NCBI RefSeq assembly: GCF_000724085.1
Contig: NZ_CCDL010000002.1
Coordinates: 558,001 to 622,000 of the forward strand
DNA: 64,000 nucleotides
Reading direction: 5' to 3'
DNA from: Oceanobacillus manasiensis
GTDB lineage: Bacteria > Bacillota > Bacilli > Bacillales > Amphibacillaceae
The notes below the pieces were generated by a model. It ran no database searches, was not told the DNA's origin, and saw nothing but the letters and a program-made list of their open reading frames with translations. The first letter of the stretch is position 1, and each line of letters opens with the position of its first letter. Both the position numbers and the translations under genes were made by a program. This document shows, in pieces, positions 27,852 through 37,499 of this stretch.

Positions 27852-29072
27852 TTACTGTAAACCACTAAGCTCAAATACATCATGCAATGCATTTACTGCA
27901 GCCCTTAAATCCTTGTCATGTACAAGAACCCAGATCGTTGTATGACTGTCTGCAGATTGCAGGATCTGTACCCCCGCATCAGTTAGTGCTTGAACAATCA
28001 TCGAAGCAACACCAGGTACACCGGTCATCCCTGCTCCAACTGCAGAAACCTTGGCACAGCTTTCCGTAATTTCCGGATAAAAACCTAATGTCTTCAAAAT
28101 ATGCACAGCCTTCTCCGTATGTCTCTCTGGGACCGTGTAAGCCACTCCTGATGGGGAAATGTTAATAAAATCTACAGAAATACCGGATTCGGCCATTGCT
28201 TTAAAAACTTCTGACTGTAAACGATATGCTTCTTCTTTCGTCTGAACTCTTATCTGGGTAATGGATGATATGTGTGCAATACCCGTGATAAGCCGTTCTG
28301 TAACATCCATTCCTGCTTCTTGTAGTCTTGAAGAAGTAACAAGTGTGCCCTCTTCTTGTGAATATGTTGATCTAACACGCATTGGAATTTTCGATTGCAT
28401 TGCTATTTCAACTGCCCGTGGGTGAACAACCTTAGCCCCCTGGTATGCCAAATTACAGATTTCTGTGTAAGTCACCACATCAAGAGGTCTTGCAGATTCC
28501 ACCACCCTGGGGTCTGCCGTCATAATACCATTTACATCCGTGAAAATCTCTATACGCTCAGCTGCAAGCGCAGCTCCCAATGCAGCAGCAGTGGTGTCAC
28601 TCCCACCACGACCTATTGTCGTTATTTCACCTTCTTCGGTCTGTCCCTGAAAGCCAGCAACAACTACCACATCATGGTTTTCCAATTCTTTAAGAATTCT
28701 TTCTGGATGTACTGCTTTAATTTTCGCTTGATTAAAATCATCATTTGTAATAAAGCCTGCTTGAGCTCCTGTTAATGCAGTGGAGGTAATATGTTGTTTT
28801 TTTAGTTCATTTGACAAAACGACAGAAGAAATAACCTCACCACATGAGAGAAGCAAATCAATTTCCCTAGCAGAACTTTTACCAGCAGGATAATCAACCA
28901 GACCTAGCAATGTATCTGTTGCATATGGGTCTGGTTTTCTTCCAAGAGCTGAAACAACCACTACAAGTTTATATTCTTGCATTAACGCATTTTTTATATG
29001 TTTTACTACATGTTCTCTATTTTTTTCGGACTGGACTGATGTACCACCGAATTTTTGAACAACTATTTGCAT
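27852..29072 (-). CDS. dapG: Aspartokinase I DapG
   Basis: Aspartokinase phosphorylates aspartate at the head of the pathway. The 406-aa product begins MQIVVQKFGGTSVQ with the KFGGTS motif, has IGRGGSDTTAAALGAAL, and two C-terminal ACT domains (about residues 260-406) for feedback control; in B. subtilis DapG is the diaminopimelate-sensitive isozyme. The start at 29072 follows AGAGGTG. Gene order asd-dapG-dapA beside the spoVF genes is the Bacillus arrangement and supports isozyme I. Confidence 0.95.
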   Translation of the reverse strand: MQIVVQKFGGTSVQSEKNREHVVKHIKNALMQEYKLVVVVSALGRKPDPYATDTLLGLVDYPAGKSSAREIDLLLSCGEVISSVVLSNELKKQHITSTALTGAQAGFITNDDFNQAKIKAVHPERILKELENHDVVVVAGFQGQTEEGEITTIGRGGSDTTAAALGAALAAERIEIFTDVNGIMTADPRVVESARPLDVVTYTEICNLAYQGAKVVHPRAVEIAMQSKIPMRVRSTYSQEEGTLVTSSRLQEAGMDVTERLITGIAHISSITQIRVQTKEEAYRLQSEVFKAMAESGISVDFINISPSGVAYTVPERHTEKAVHILKTLGFYPEITESCAKVSAVGAGMTGVPGVASMIVQALTDAGVQILQSADSHTTIWVLVHDKDLRAAVNALHDVFELSGLQ

Positions 29073-29089
29073 TGTCACACCTCTAGTAC

Positions 29090-30136
29090 TTATAAGCCTT
29101 TATTTTCAATTAAAGTTTCTGCAATTTGCACCGTATTCCACGCTGCACCCTTCATAAGGTTATCAGAGACAATCCACATGTGAAAACCATTGTCTAAGTC
29201 TGGGTCTTTACGGACACGTCCGACAAAAACCTCTTCCCTATTTGCTGCACTTAACGGGGTCGGATATGTTTGAGTCTTTGGATCATCTTCCAATATGACT
29301 CCATCAGCATCGTCTAATACTTTTTGAATATCTTCTACGGATAAATTAGTACTGTTTAATTCTACATACACGCTCTCAGCATGTGAAGTAAAAATTGGCA
29401 AACGGACACAAGTTGCCGCAACAGATAAGTCAGGCGCATGCATAATTTTCTTTGTTTCGTTAATCATTTTCATTTCTTCAAATGTATAACCATTATCCTG
29501 AAAAACATCAATTTGTGGCAACGCATTAAATGCAATTGGGTAGTGTTTTTTATCACTTTTTACTGGTAAAATTTCAGCATTCATTTCTTCATTATTTAAA
29601 TGACTTGCAGATTGATTTTCAAGTTCTTTGTTTGCACTCATACCAGCTCCAGAAACGGCTTGGTAAGTAGACACAATTACACGACTAAGTCCAAATGCTT
29701 TTTGCAATGGCTTTAATGCAGCAACCATCTGAATTGTAGAACAGTTGGGATTAGCAATAATTCCATTATGCTTTAAGATATCTTCTTTATTCACTTCTGG
29801 TACGACTAGAGGGACATTTTCATCCATTCTATATGCACTCGTATTGTCAACAACTACCGCTCCGTGTTTAACTGCTTCAGGGGCCAGTTGTTTTGAAATA
29901 GAACCACCAGCTGAAAATAATGCTATATCTACACCTTTAAAACTCTCAGGTACAGCTTCTTCTACTGTGACTTCTTTGCCATTAAATAACACTTTTTTAC
30001 CGGCTGATCTGCTTGAGGATAAAAGCTTGATCTCATCTATTGGAAAATTCTTTTCTTCTAATAATTTTATGATTTTTTGACCTACTGCACCTGTTGCTCC
30101 TACTACAGCTACATTGTATGCTACTTTATGCGACAT
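29090..30136 (-). CDS. asd: Aspartate-semialdehyde dehydrogenase Asd
   Basis: Asd reduces aspartyl phosphate to the semialdehyde with NADPH. The 348-aa product has the nucleotide-binding [14 protein letters not shown] near the N-terminus and the catalytic Cys in [17 protein letters not shown] 30136 is chosen because GAAGGGAG lies 8 bases before it. It lies between dpaB and dapG, so the message can supply dipicolinate in the mother cell as well as lysine and cell-wall precursors. Confidence 0.97.
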   Translation of the reverse strand: MSHKVAYNVAVVGATGAVGQKIIKLLEEKNFPIDEIKLLSSSRSAGKKVLFNGKEVTVEEAVPESFKGVDIALFSAGGSISKQLAPEAVKHGAVVVDNTSAYRMDENVPLVVPEVNKEDILKHNGIIANPNCSTIQMVAALKPLQKAFGLSRVIVSTYQAVSGAGMSANKELENQSASHLNNEEMNAEILPVKSDKKHYPIAFNALPQIDVFQDNGYTFEEMKMINETKKIMHAPDLSVAATCVRLPIFTSHAESVYVELNSTNLSVEDIQKVLDDADGVILEDDPKTQTYPTPLSAANREEVFVGRVRKDPDLDNGFHMWIVSDNLMKGAAWNTVQIAETLIENKGL

Positions 30137-30196
30137 CCCCATTTCTCCCTTCACTTATAAAAATATTTCTCTACTAGCTATTCATTCTACCACATT

Positions 30197-30787
30197 CTAA
30201 TCCATATGCGGAATAATAACAGGTTGTAACTGGCGATGTTCTAAGGCAGCTTCTACTGTATCACTCAGAAGGTCCATTTTTGCTACTAATGAATTGGGTT
30301 TTTTATAAGGGTCATCCTGGCCGTAAGGAATAAAGTAAATATATTTGCTTGCCATTAGGCGCATTAAGTTTACTCCATTTAAACCAAGAGCATCATTTGT
30401 GGAAATTCCTAAAACAACAGGACTTCTGTTACGCATTGTAGCTTTAGCAGCCATTAATACTGGTGAATCTGTTAATGCGTTAGCCATCTTGCTTAAAGAA
30501 TTTCCCGTTAGCGGGGCAATCACCATACAATCAAGTGGAGCAGTTGGACCCAGTGGTTCTGCCTCCTGCATAGTGGAAATAACTCGTTTTCCTGTTATAG
30601 CTTCAATTTTTTCAATATGATCTTCTGCTTTACCAAACTTTGTACTGGTATTTCTCACCGTATACGTCACAATTGGAACAACCTCTGCTTTTTGTTCCAT
30701 TAACTTCTCCAACTGTGGAAAAACTTGGTCATATGTGCAATGAGAACCCGTAACTCCAAAACCAATTCGTTTTCCTTCCAAACTCAT
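30197..30787 (-). CDS. dpaB: Dipicolinate synthase subunit B (SpoVFB)
   Basis: DpaB, a flavoprotein of the UbiX/Dfp type, works with DpaA to make dipicolinic acid in the mother cell. The 196-aa product has RIGFGVTGSHCTYDQVFPQ at the N-terminus, PLDCMVIAPLTGNSLSKMANALTDSPVLMA and the closing QPVIIPHMD. It follows dpaA by 27 bases and precedes asd, as in B. subtilis. Confidence 0.97.
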   Translation of the reverse strand: MSLEGKRIGFGVTGSHCTYDQVFPQLEKLMEQKAEVVPIVTYTVRNTSTKFGKAEDHIEKIEAITGKRVISTMQEAEPLGPTAPLDCMVIAPLTGNSLSKMANALTDSPVLMAAKATMRNRSPVVLGISTNDALGLNGVNLMRLMASKYIYFIPYGQDDPYKKPNSLVAKMDLLSDTVEAALEHRQLQPVIIPHMD

Positions 30788-30814
30788 AAATAATACCCCT
30801 TTTCTGCTAATTTC

Positions 30815-31696
30815 CTATTTTTGCGTGTTTTCTTGAAGAAATTGCTTTATAACGTCCGCTAGTATCCTACCCGATGTTTTAGGTGCCACGATCCCCGGTA
30901 AACTTCTTGCTAAAATGGCTTTAATGCCTCGTTGCTTTGCATAATCAAAATCTGTTCCACCTGGTTTTGATGCTAAGTCGATAATGATTGCATGTGTCGG
31001 AAGGCGTTGAATGGTTTTTCGATCTATAACAGTTGCTGGAATCGTATTGATAACCACATCGTATTCATTAGCATAGTCTGCCATCTTATCAAGGTGGATA
31101 GCAGTTAGCGCCATTTCTGAAATCCTAGCAAGTTCTGCACTGCTTTTTGTGGCTACAGAAACCTTCGCACCCAACGCAGCAAACTTGTTGGCAATCGTTT
31201 TCCCCACTCGGCCAAATCCAGCAACCATTACACGAGACCCATGTATGGTATAGTCTGTATGTTCTATTGCCATCATAATGGATCCTTCTGCTGTTGGTAT
31301 GGAATTATAAATCGCTACATCGTCTCTGTTTAATAAAGGAATTAATGAAATATCTTCTTCTGTCGTTACTTTTTTCAAATAATCACTTGAAATACCAGTA
31401 AAAATAATAGCCGTATCCTTTAATCGCCGGAACCATTCTGGTGCTATGTGAATCGTCTCATGAGAAAAAACTGTCTCTACATTTCCTTTATTATCTGTCC
31501 CTGTAATTGGTAAAATGAGGACATCAAGCTCTTCTGGTTTTAGCTCACTAAACTCCAATTGTTTTAATCCGGTAAACCCTTGTTCTAATCTATCAAAGCC
31601 GACAAGATTAATGTTCGCACCTGAAATAGCCTGTAATTGACGAATCAATTCCAGATAGCGGGCGTCGCCTCCTATTACTGCAATTGTATGACTCAT
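30815..31696 (-). CDS. dpaA: Dipicolinate synthase subunit A (SpoVFA)
   Basis: DpaA is the dehydrogenase subunit that oxidises hydroxy-tetrahydrodipicolinate for spore-core dipicolinate. The 293-aa product begins MSHTIAVIGGDARYLELIRQL and has a second Rossmann motif MVAGFGRVGKTIANKFAALG near residue 155. Start 31696 follows GGAGGG by 11 bases; a longer GTG-started frame overlaps that site. An almost ideal sigma-K promoter lies 50-75 bases upstream. Confidence 0.97.
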   Translation of the reverse strand: MSHTIAVIGGDARYLELIRQLQAISGANINLVGFDRLEQGFTGLKQLEFSELKPEELDVLILPITGTDNKGNVETVFSHETIHIAPEWFRRLKDTAIIFTGISSDYLKKVTTEEDISLIPLLNRDDVAIYNSIPTAEGSIMMAIEHTDYTIHGSRVMVAGFGRVGKTIANKFAALGAKVSVATKSSAELARISEMALTAIHLDKMADYANEYDVVINTIPATVIDRKTIQRLPTHAIIIDLASKPGGTDFDYAKQRGIKAILARSLPGIVAPKTSGRILADVIKQFLQENTQK

Positions 31697-31743
31697 TATT
31701 TTGAACACCCTCCAAACATCGAGTTCCTTAAATCATTTCCATA

Positions 31744-31770
31744 TAGCTTATGAAATGGTCGATTGTTAGT
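31744..31770 (-). promoter_or_regulatory. Sigma-K promoter for dpaAB
   Basis: On the minus strand AC is followed by exactly 16 bases and CATAAGCTA, a full match to the late mother-cell pattern AC-N16-CATAnnnTA. In B. subtilis spoVF is a sigma-K operon, so position, spacing and known biology agree. Confidence 0.78.
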
Positions 31771-31794
31771 GATTGGTTATTTTTAAAAAATAGG

Positions 31795-31833
31795 AAAAAG
31801 GCTGATACCCTTGTTTGTAGGTCCAGCCTTTTC
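31795..31833 (-). terminator. Intrinsic terminator after ymxH
   Basis: AAAGGCTG pairs with CAGCCTTT, with further inner pairing, followed by TTTTTCC on the minus strand; it stands about 25 bases after the ymxH stop and before the dpaA promoter. Confidence 0.82.
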
Positions 31834-31858
31834 TTTCAAAATAAATGAGTTTTACAAC

Positions 31859-32101
31859 TTAATTGAAACGATCCGTGTCAATAATGATCATATCTTCTCC
31901 AATCTTCCTTATTGCCTCCCATTTAATTTTCGTTTCCTCCCCTTCTTTTTTCAAACCAAACCATTTATAATTCGGTATGATGAAGGATTCAATTTGTCCG
32001 GTATGTTCATTAATCTCCAGGTCTGTCTGACCAAGCACTCCCAAACGAGACCCTTCATTTACATTTACAATTTCTTTACCACTAATATCCTTATATCGCA
32101 T
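31859..32101 (-). CDS. ymxH: YlmC/YmxH-family PRC-barrel sporulation protein
   Basis: An 80-aa small beta-barrel protein (PRC-barrel type) beginning MRYKDISGKEIVNVNEGSRLGVLG and including FIIPNYKWFGLKK and KIKWEAIRKIGEDMIIID. The family is linked to sporulation by gene context; its activity is unknown. ATG 32101 has GGAGGG 8 bases upstream; a GTG three codons earlier would overlap that site. It lies between mlpA and dpaA, as in B. subtilis. Confidence 0.9.
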   Translation of the reverse strand: MRYKDISGKEIVNVNEGSRLGVLGQTDLEINEHTGQIESFIIPNYKWFGLKKEGEETKIKWEAIRKIGEDMIIIDTDRFN

Positions 32102-32228
32102 TCTTGTCACCCTCCCAAATGCTCGTTATTTTTATTTCTTTAAACCTTATTAAGTCAACTAGCTTGATCATACTTACAGTTCAAACAGTAAAAAATAGCT
32201 TATCCTTACTAGTATAGTAATAGACATA

Positions 32229-32259
32229 AAAAAAAGAACCTATGGTTTACATAGGTTCT
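32229..32259 (-). terminator. Terminator overlapping the mlpA stop codon
   Basis: AGAACCTATG and CATAGGTTCT form a 10-bp stem with a 5-base loop and a long T-run on the minus strand. The 5' arm is made of the last mlpA codons (Lys-Glu-Pro-Met), and the stop codon lies in the loop. Confidence 0.92.
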
Positions 32260-33473
32260 TTTGTTGGAGCAATTAATGCACTTGAAGAAGGTTTTTCAAA
32301 AACGGTATCGATTACCTTCCTAATCGACTCATGGTCTACTGCATCAATTTCTTGAATCATTTGATCCATTGTTCTGTGGCGACCAAGAAGTAACTCGTTT
32401 TTTCCATTACGGCTCATTCTGCTGTTTGTGCTTTCTAAGCTGAGCAAAAGATTACCTTTTAATTGTTCTTTATTGTTTTTAAGTTCTTTATCGGTTATGC
32501 CATCTTGGATTAATTTATTCACAGTAAGATCTATCGTCTTCCTTAATTGTGGTAATTGGTCATTGCCCGTTCCTGCATAGATAGTCAACATTCCATTATC
32601 CAAAAAAGAAGAATGATAGGAAAATACCGAATAAGCAAGACCTTGCTTTTCTCGAATATCTTGGAAAAGTCGAGAACTCATACTACCACCTAGAACATTA
32701 TTCATTATAATAAGACTATATATCTGATCATGCCCCGTTTGTAGTCCATCATAGCCAAGGCAAAGATGCGCTTGTTCTGTATCTTTATTCCGCTCAAGAT
32801 TATTGGCTAGAAATTCAGGCTTCACAAGCGAGCTAGGCTGGTGGTATGACTCATAAGAACCAAAATATTCATCCACTTTGTTTATAAAAGCACTATCAAC
32901 ATTACCTGCAACCGAAACTACAACGTTTTCTGGGTTATAACATTCTCGCATGTAATCTTTTAATGACTGTGGCTTAAAGGAACGCAACTGTTCTTCAGTC
33001 CCTAAGATTGGATAACCTAAAGGATGGCTCCCGTAAGAGGCTGTTGCTAGCAGGTCATGAACGATATCATCTGGAGTATCTTCATACATTTTTATTTCTT
33101 CATATACTACTTTCTTTTCTCTCTCCATTTCCTCTTCATCAAATGCAGAGTTAAAGAACATGTCAGCCAAAATTTCTAAAGCAAAATCTTTATGTGTATC
33201 AACAACTTTTGCATAATAGCAAGTGTATTCTTTGGATGTAAAGGCATTTACCTGCCCACCAATTGAATCAAATGCTTCAGCTATATCTTGAGCTGAACGA
33301 GTATGGGTTCCTTTGAAAAACATGTGCTCTAAAAAGTGAGAAATTCCATTATTTGTTTTCATTTCATTTCTAGAACCGGTTAATACCCATATTCCAATCG
33401 TAACAGATCTTACAGCAGGAATATTTTCTAGAACAACCCTCAGGCCGTTTTTACTCTTGTGTTTTTCAATCAA
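32247..33473 (-). CDS. mlpA: MlpA (YmxG), M16 zinc peptidase
   Basis: A 408-aa processing-peptidase-like enzyme with HFLEHMFFKGT (zinc HxxEH, near residue 46) and the downstream Glu ligand region EREKKVVYEEIKMYEDTPDD. In B. subtilis MlpA influences aprE expression by an unknown route. It starts with MIEKHKSKNGLRVVLENIP, without a signal peptide. It lies between ylxY and ymxH; unlike the YmfF/YmfH pair it carries its own zinc motif, so may act as a homodimer. Confidence 0.95.
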   Translation of the reverse strand: MIEKHKSKNGLRVVLENIPAVRSVTIGIWVLTGSRNEMKTNNGISHFLEHMFFKGTHTRSAQDIAEAFDSIGGQVNAFTSKEYTCYYAKVVDTHKDFALEILADMFFNSAFDEEEMEREKKVVYEEIKMYEDTPDDIVHDLLATASYGSHPLGYPILGTEEQLRSFKPQSLKDYMRECYNPENVVVSVAGNVDSAFINKVDEYFGSYESYHQPSSLVKPEFLANNLERNKDTEQAHLCLGYDGLQTGHDQIYSLIIMNNVLGGSMSSRLFQDIREKQGLAYSVFSYHSSFLDNGMLTIYAGTGNDQLPQLRKTIDLTVNKLIQDGITDKELKNNKEQLKGNLLLSLESTNSRMSRNGKNELLLGRHRTMDQMIQEIDAVDHESIRKVIDTVFEKPSSSALIAPTKEPM

Positions 33474-33514
33474 CGTATTTCCTCCTATGCTAGATATGTA
33501 AGATGAACGCTTGA

Positions 33515-34459
33515 TTATCTTTCAGGGCTAACTAATTGTTCCACTGTACCTATTTTGTAACCTTTATCCTTAACTGAATCTATCAATTCATCAAGGCCAT
33601 CTGCTGTTGAAGCTGTTGGATGCATTAAAATTGTTGCCCCCGGATGCAGCTTACTATTCACTCGGTCAATCATAACAGATACTGTTGGATTCTTCCAATC
33701 AATTGTGTCTGTTGTCCAAAGCACTGTTTCCATTTTGAAATTATGTGCTGCATCAACAACATATTGATTATAACTTCCACTCGGGGGAGCAAACCAAGCA
33801 GGTTTATCACCCGTAATAGCCTTTAGAATATCATTGGTTTGGTTTATTTGCTCAACCATTTGTTGGTTCGTTAAACGTGCCATATCGGGATGATTATATG
33901 CATGATTGCCAATTAAATGGTTCTGGTTTTTTATCATTTTAACAAGCTCAACATTCTCCTTAGCCCATTTCCCTTCGATAAAGAATGTAGCTTTAACCTG
34001 CTTATCTTTCAGTATGGCTAATAATTTTGGGACATATTCCGTGCCCCATGAAACATTAATTAATAAGGAGACCATTTTCTTTTCTGGATTACCTCGATAG
34101 ATCGGCGATGGGGGCAAGTCATCCAGAGAAACACTTGGAGAGATTTGCTTGAAGACAAGCATGCTTTCATCAAATTCACCTTCTTTTTTCATTTTTTCAT
34201 AAGATTTAGTAACATCCACTTCCACTCCATTACGGCCAGGTGTTTTTTTCCATACCTCGTCAATGTACGGATCCACAGGTTCTTCCTTATACTCTTTAGC
34301 CTGTTCTTCTATTTCCTTATAAAGCGTTTCATTTGTTTTTGCTGTCGGCATAAAGGTTGTACTACTTTCCATCGAAAATGGATTATAAGAAGTATTGAAT
34401 GAAATACCAACTATAATTAGAAAAACGATTATATGTGTTATTTTACGTAATTGGTCCAT
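33515..34459 (-). CDS. ylxY: YlxY, polysaccharide deacetylase-family sporulation protein
   Basis: A 314-aa exported protein: an N-terminal hydrophobic segment (ITHIIVFLIIVGISF, residues about 7-21) acts as signal or anchor, then about 80 variable residues and a NodB-like domain. The His pair is present (GNHAYNHPDM) and there is WFAPPSGSYN, but the usual Asp-Asp of motif 1 is replaced by NVSWGTEYVP, so deacetylase activity is uncertain. The family lies beside pnp and mlpA in Bacillus. Confidence 0.9.
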   Translation of the reverse strand: MDQLRKITHIIVFLIIVGISFNTSYNPFSMESSTTFMPTAKTNETLYKEIEEQAKEYKEEPVDPYIDEVWKKTPGRNGVEVDVTKSYEKMKKEGEFDESMLVFKQISPSVSLDDLPPSPIYRGNPEKKMVSLLINVSWGTEYVPKLLAILKDKQVKATFFIEGKWAKENVELVKMIKNQNHLIGNHAYNHPDMARLTNQQMVEQINQTNDILKAITGDKPAWFAPPSGSYNQYVVDAAHNFKMETVLWTTDTIDWKNPTVSVMIDRVNSKLHPGATILMHPTASTADGLDELIDSVKDKGYKIGTVEQLVSPER

Positions 34460-34577
34460 ACTTACCCCCTCCTATTTCAAACTTATGTTGAAAGAGGACA
34501 AGGTATGCTTGAAACTATATAGACAAGTAGGGAGAATTAAATGGTTTCCTAATTCTTCTCGTACAGCTTTCCAATTA

Positions 34578-34618
34578 AAAAATCCGAGAAGCATTTTAAA
34601 TAGCCTCTCGGATTTTTC
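34578..34618. terminator. Intrinsic terminator after pnp
   Basis: AAAATCCGAGAGGC-type stem: ATCCGAGA pairs with TCTCGGAT, flanked by A- and T-tracts on both sides. It separates pnp from ylxY. Confidence 0.9.
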
Positions 34619-34660
34619 TTCGATATTCATTTCAACCCATAATTTAAAAGCAAATTTTAA

Positions 34661-36778
34661 TTAAGAGTTCGCTTTTTCTTGTTTTTCTTTTTCCTCTTTT
34701 AATACTGCTTTTCGAGAAAGGTTTACTCTACCTTGGTTATCAACCTCTTTAACTTTAACCATGATCTCATCACCGATAGAGACAACATCTTCCACTTTAT
34801 TGGTTCGTTCTTCAGCCAACTCAGAGATATGAACTAGTCCATCTTTTCCTTTAAACAATTCTACAAAGGCACCGAACTTTTCAATACGCTTCACTGTACC
34901 AAGATACATTTGTCCAACTTCCACTTCTCTTACTAGGTCTTCAATGATTTTTTTAGCTTTATAGTTCATTTTGGCATCTGTTGACGAAATGAACACACTA
35001 CCGTCTTGTTCTATATCAATTTTCACACCAGTTTCATCAATGATCTGATTTATTTGCTTACCGCTTGGTCCAATAACATCACGGATTTTGTCAGGATTAA
35101 TGGACATCGTAAGGATCTTCGGAGCATATTCAGATAATTCTTCTTTTGGCTCCTTAATCGTAGCAAGCATAGAATCAAGAATTTGCATTCTTCCTTTTTT
35201 AGCCTGGTTAAGTGCTTCTTCAAGAATCTCTCTTGATAGGCCATCAATTTTAATATCCATTTGTAATGCTGTTACACCTTTAGATGTACCAGCTACCTTA
35301 AAGTCCATATCACCAAGTGCGTCTTCCATACCTTGAATATCCGTAAGAATAGAATAATCTTCCCCAGATTTAACAAGACCCATTGCAATTCCTGCTACCG
35401 GTGCTTTAATGGGTACACCTGCTGCCATCATTGCTAGTGTGCTTGCACAAATACTAGCCTGTGAAGTGGAACCATTAGATTCTAGTACTTCAGATACAAG
35501 GCGAATAGTATATGGAAAGTCCTTATCTGAAGGAATAACTTTCTCTAATGCACGCTCTCCTAATGCACCGTGTCCAATCTCTCTTCGACCTGGTCCTCTA
35601 ATTGGACCCGTTTCCCCTACACTATACTGCGGGAAATTGTAGTGATGCATAAAGCGTTTAGATTCCTCTAAATCGAGACCATCCAAAATTTGCACATCTC
35701 CGAGTGCACCTAATGTACACACACTTAATGCCTGTGTTTGTCCACGTGTAAATAACCCAGAACCATGTGTTCTTGGCAATACATTAATACGTGAAGATAA
35801 TTGGCGGATTTCATCTATTTTACGGCCATCTGGACGAACTTTTTCTTTCGTGATTAATCTGCGGACTTCATCTTTAACCATTTTGTCTAACACAGATTTA
35901 ACTTGTTTTAGGATGTCAGCATCCTCTTCATCTTCATAGGACGCAAGGACCTCTTCTTTAACCTTACTGATAGCATCTTCTCTGGCATGTTTTTCTTTCA
36001 CTTGGATAGCTGCTATAAGGTCTTCTGCTGCTTCAGCTTCAACCTTCTTCTTAATTTCTTCATCCAAATCGAAAAGCTTTACTGCAGACTTTTCTTGTCC
36101 AACAGCCTTTACAATTTCTTCTTGGAACTCAACAAGTCGAATAATTTCTTTATGCCCAAACATGATTGCTTCAAGCATTACCTCTTCAGGTACTTCATCT
36201 GCTCCTGCTTCTACCATGTTAATAGCATCTTTTGTACCGGCAACTGTTAGTTCGATATCACTTTTTTCTTCCTGCTCAATAGTTGGATTTATAATAAATT
36301 CTCCGTCAACTCGTCCAACATTAACACCAGCAATTGGCTCTGCAAATGGAATATCTGAGACGCTTAAAGCAATAGATGAACCAACCATTGCAGCAATTTC
36401 TGATGGGCAATCTTGATCCACGCTCATCACTGTACTAATAACTTGGACTTCATTTCGAAAGCCATCAGGGAACAGTGGACGAATCGGACGGTCAATTAGA
36501 CGTGAAGAAAGGATTGCTTTTTCACTTGGACGTCCTTCTCGTTTTATAAAACCTCCTGGAATTTTCCCTACTGCATATAGACGCTCTTCATAGTTAACAG
36601 TTAATGGAAAAAACGGCAGATCTTTCGGTTCCTTTGAGGCAGTCGCAACAGACAAAACAGACGTATCGCCATAATGGATCATGCAAGCACCGTTCGCTTG
36701 TTTTGCTAATTCCCCTATTTCAACGGTGAATTTTTGACCTGCAATTTCTGTAGAAAATATTTGCTTCTCTTCTGGCAT
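34661..36778 (-). CDS. pnp: Polynucleotide phosphorylase
   Basis: PNPase degrades RNA 3' to 5' by phosphorolysis. The 705-aa product has two RNase PH domains (first begins at about residue 10; second contains [17 protein letters not shown] and [15 protein letters not shown]), an intervening helical domain, a KH domain ([16 protein letters not shown]) and an S1 domain ([28 protein letters not shown]). ATG 36778 ([17 protein letters not shown]) has GGAG 8 bases upstream and matches relatives; longer frames reach 36820. It follows rpsO, as in most bacteria. Confidence 0.98.
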   Translation of the reverse strand: MPEEKQIFSTEIAGQKFTVEIGELAKQANGACMIHYGDTSVLSVATASKEPKDLPFFPLTVNYEERLYAVGKIPGGFIKREGRPSEKAILSSRLIDRPIRPLFPDGFRNEVQVISTVMSVDQDCPSEIAAMVGSSIALSVSDIPFAEPIAGVNVGRVDGEFIINPTIEQEEKSDIELTVAGTKDAINMVEAGADEVPEEVMLEAIMFGHKEIIRLVEFQEEIVKAVGQEKSAVKLFDLDEEIKKKVEAEAAEDLIAAIQVKEKHAREDAISKVKEEVLASYEDEEDADILKQVKSVLDKMVKDEVRRLITKEKVRPDGRKIDEIRQLSSRINVLPRTHGSGLFTRGQTQALSVCTLGALGDVQILDGLDLEESKRFMHHYNFPQYSVGETGPIRGPGRREIGHGALGERALEKVIPSDKDFPYTIRLVSEVLESNGSTSQASICASTLAMMAAGVPIKAPVAGIAMGLVKSGEDYSILTDIQGMEDALGDMDFKVAGTSKGVTALQMDIKIDGLSREILEEALNQAKKGRMQILDSMLATIKEPKEELSEYAPKILTMSINPDKIRDVIGPSGKQINQIIDETGVKIDIEQDGSVFISSTDAKMNYKAKKIIEDLVREVEVGQMYLGTVKRIEKFGAFVELFKGKDGLVHISELAEERTNKVEDVVSIGDEIMVKVKEVDNQGRVNLSRKAVLKEEKEKQEKANS

Positions 36779-36916
36779 TTGTAGTACTCCTTTCAATAAA
36801 ATCATGCCCATGTTGAGCATTGTAGTAGCTTACTTAAGATAATCACGGTTAACAATTTATTGATTGCCTTATGGCTTACAAACTGTTTACCCGTTATAAA
36901 AAACACTCCTAATATT

Positions 36917-36945
36917 ATATTATAGTTTATAAGCAGGAATGTAAA
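36917..36945 (-). promoter_or_regulatory. Possible sigma-A promoter of pnp
   Basis: TTTACA (36940-36945) is 17 bases from TAATAT (36917-36922) on the minus strand, about 140 bases before the pnp ATG. The surrounding 306-bp rpsO-pnp gap otherwise shows only the rpsO terminator and AT-rich leader. Confidence 0.45.
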
Positions 36946-37050
36946 TTTTATGTAGAAAAATCTTGTCGATAATGTCGTAACGTTTCTTTTTTTAAACTGA
37001 TTTGTACTTATTAACCACTCTCAAAAACAGATGTGAAAAATTTTACTTAT

Positions 37051-37078
37051 AAAAAAAGCAGGATTTCTCCTGCTTTTT
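37051..37078 (-). terminator. Intrinsic terminator after rpsO
   Basis: AGCAGGA and TCCTGCT around a 4-base loop with a T-run on the minus strand, starting a few bases past the rpsO stop. Confidence 0.92.
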
Positions 37079-37084
37079 GAATAA

Positions 37085-37354
37085 TTATCGGCGTAAGCCA
37101 AGATTTTTAATTAATTCACGATAGCGGGTAACATCTTTATTACGTAAGTAGTTAAGTAAATTACGACGTTTACCAACCATTTTCAAAAGACCTCTACGTG
37201 AGTGATGATCTTTTTTGTGAACACGAAGATGTTCATTTAGAGTTGTGATTTCTTCAGTAAGTACAGCGATTTGTACCTCTGGAGAACCAGTGTCACTTTC
37301 ATGAACCTTGTACTCGTTGATAATTTCATTCTTACGTTCCTGTGTGATTGCCAT
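37085..37354 (-). CDS. rpsO: 30S ribosomal protein S15
   Basis: S15 binds the central domain of 16S rRNA early in 30S assembly. The 89-aa product matches the usual length and sequence ([60 protein letters not shown]). ATG 37354 with GGAGGT 7 bases upstream is the proper start; a GTG three codons earlier extends the frame. It has its own promoter and a structured leader, and is followed by a terminator and pnp. Confidence 0.99.
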   Translation of the reverse strand: MAITQERKNEIINEYKVHESDTGSPEVQIAVLTEEITTLNEHLRVHKKDHHSRRGLLKMVGKRRNLLNYLRNKDVTRYRELIKNLGLRR

Positions 37355-37381
37355 ATGGCGCACCTCCTATAGAATATTGAA

Positions 37382-37438
37382 TCCCCATTCCCCTAGCAAT
37401 CGTCGGAGTTACGAATTGCCAAGCGATGGTTTTACGTT
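37382..37438 (-). promoter_or_regulatory. Structured rpsO leader (possible S15 autoregulation)
   Basis: On the minus strand GCAATTCGT pairs with ACGATTGC (one bulge) between the rpsO promoter and its start. S15 is known to bind its own leader in Geobacillus and other bacteria; whether this RNA fits that fold is inference. Confidence 0.4.
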
Positions 37439-37442
37439 GTTA

Positions 37443-37471
37443 ATATTACATCTTTTTATGACAAAATGCAA
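37443..37471 (-). promoter_or_regulatory. Sigma-A promoter of rpsO
   Basis: TTGCAT (37466-37471) and TAATAT (37443-37448) with a 17-base spacer on the minus strand, about 90 bases before the rpsO ATG. Confidence 0.6.
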
Positions 37472-37499
37472 GTAAAACATAGGTAGTATTGATCTGTGT

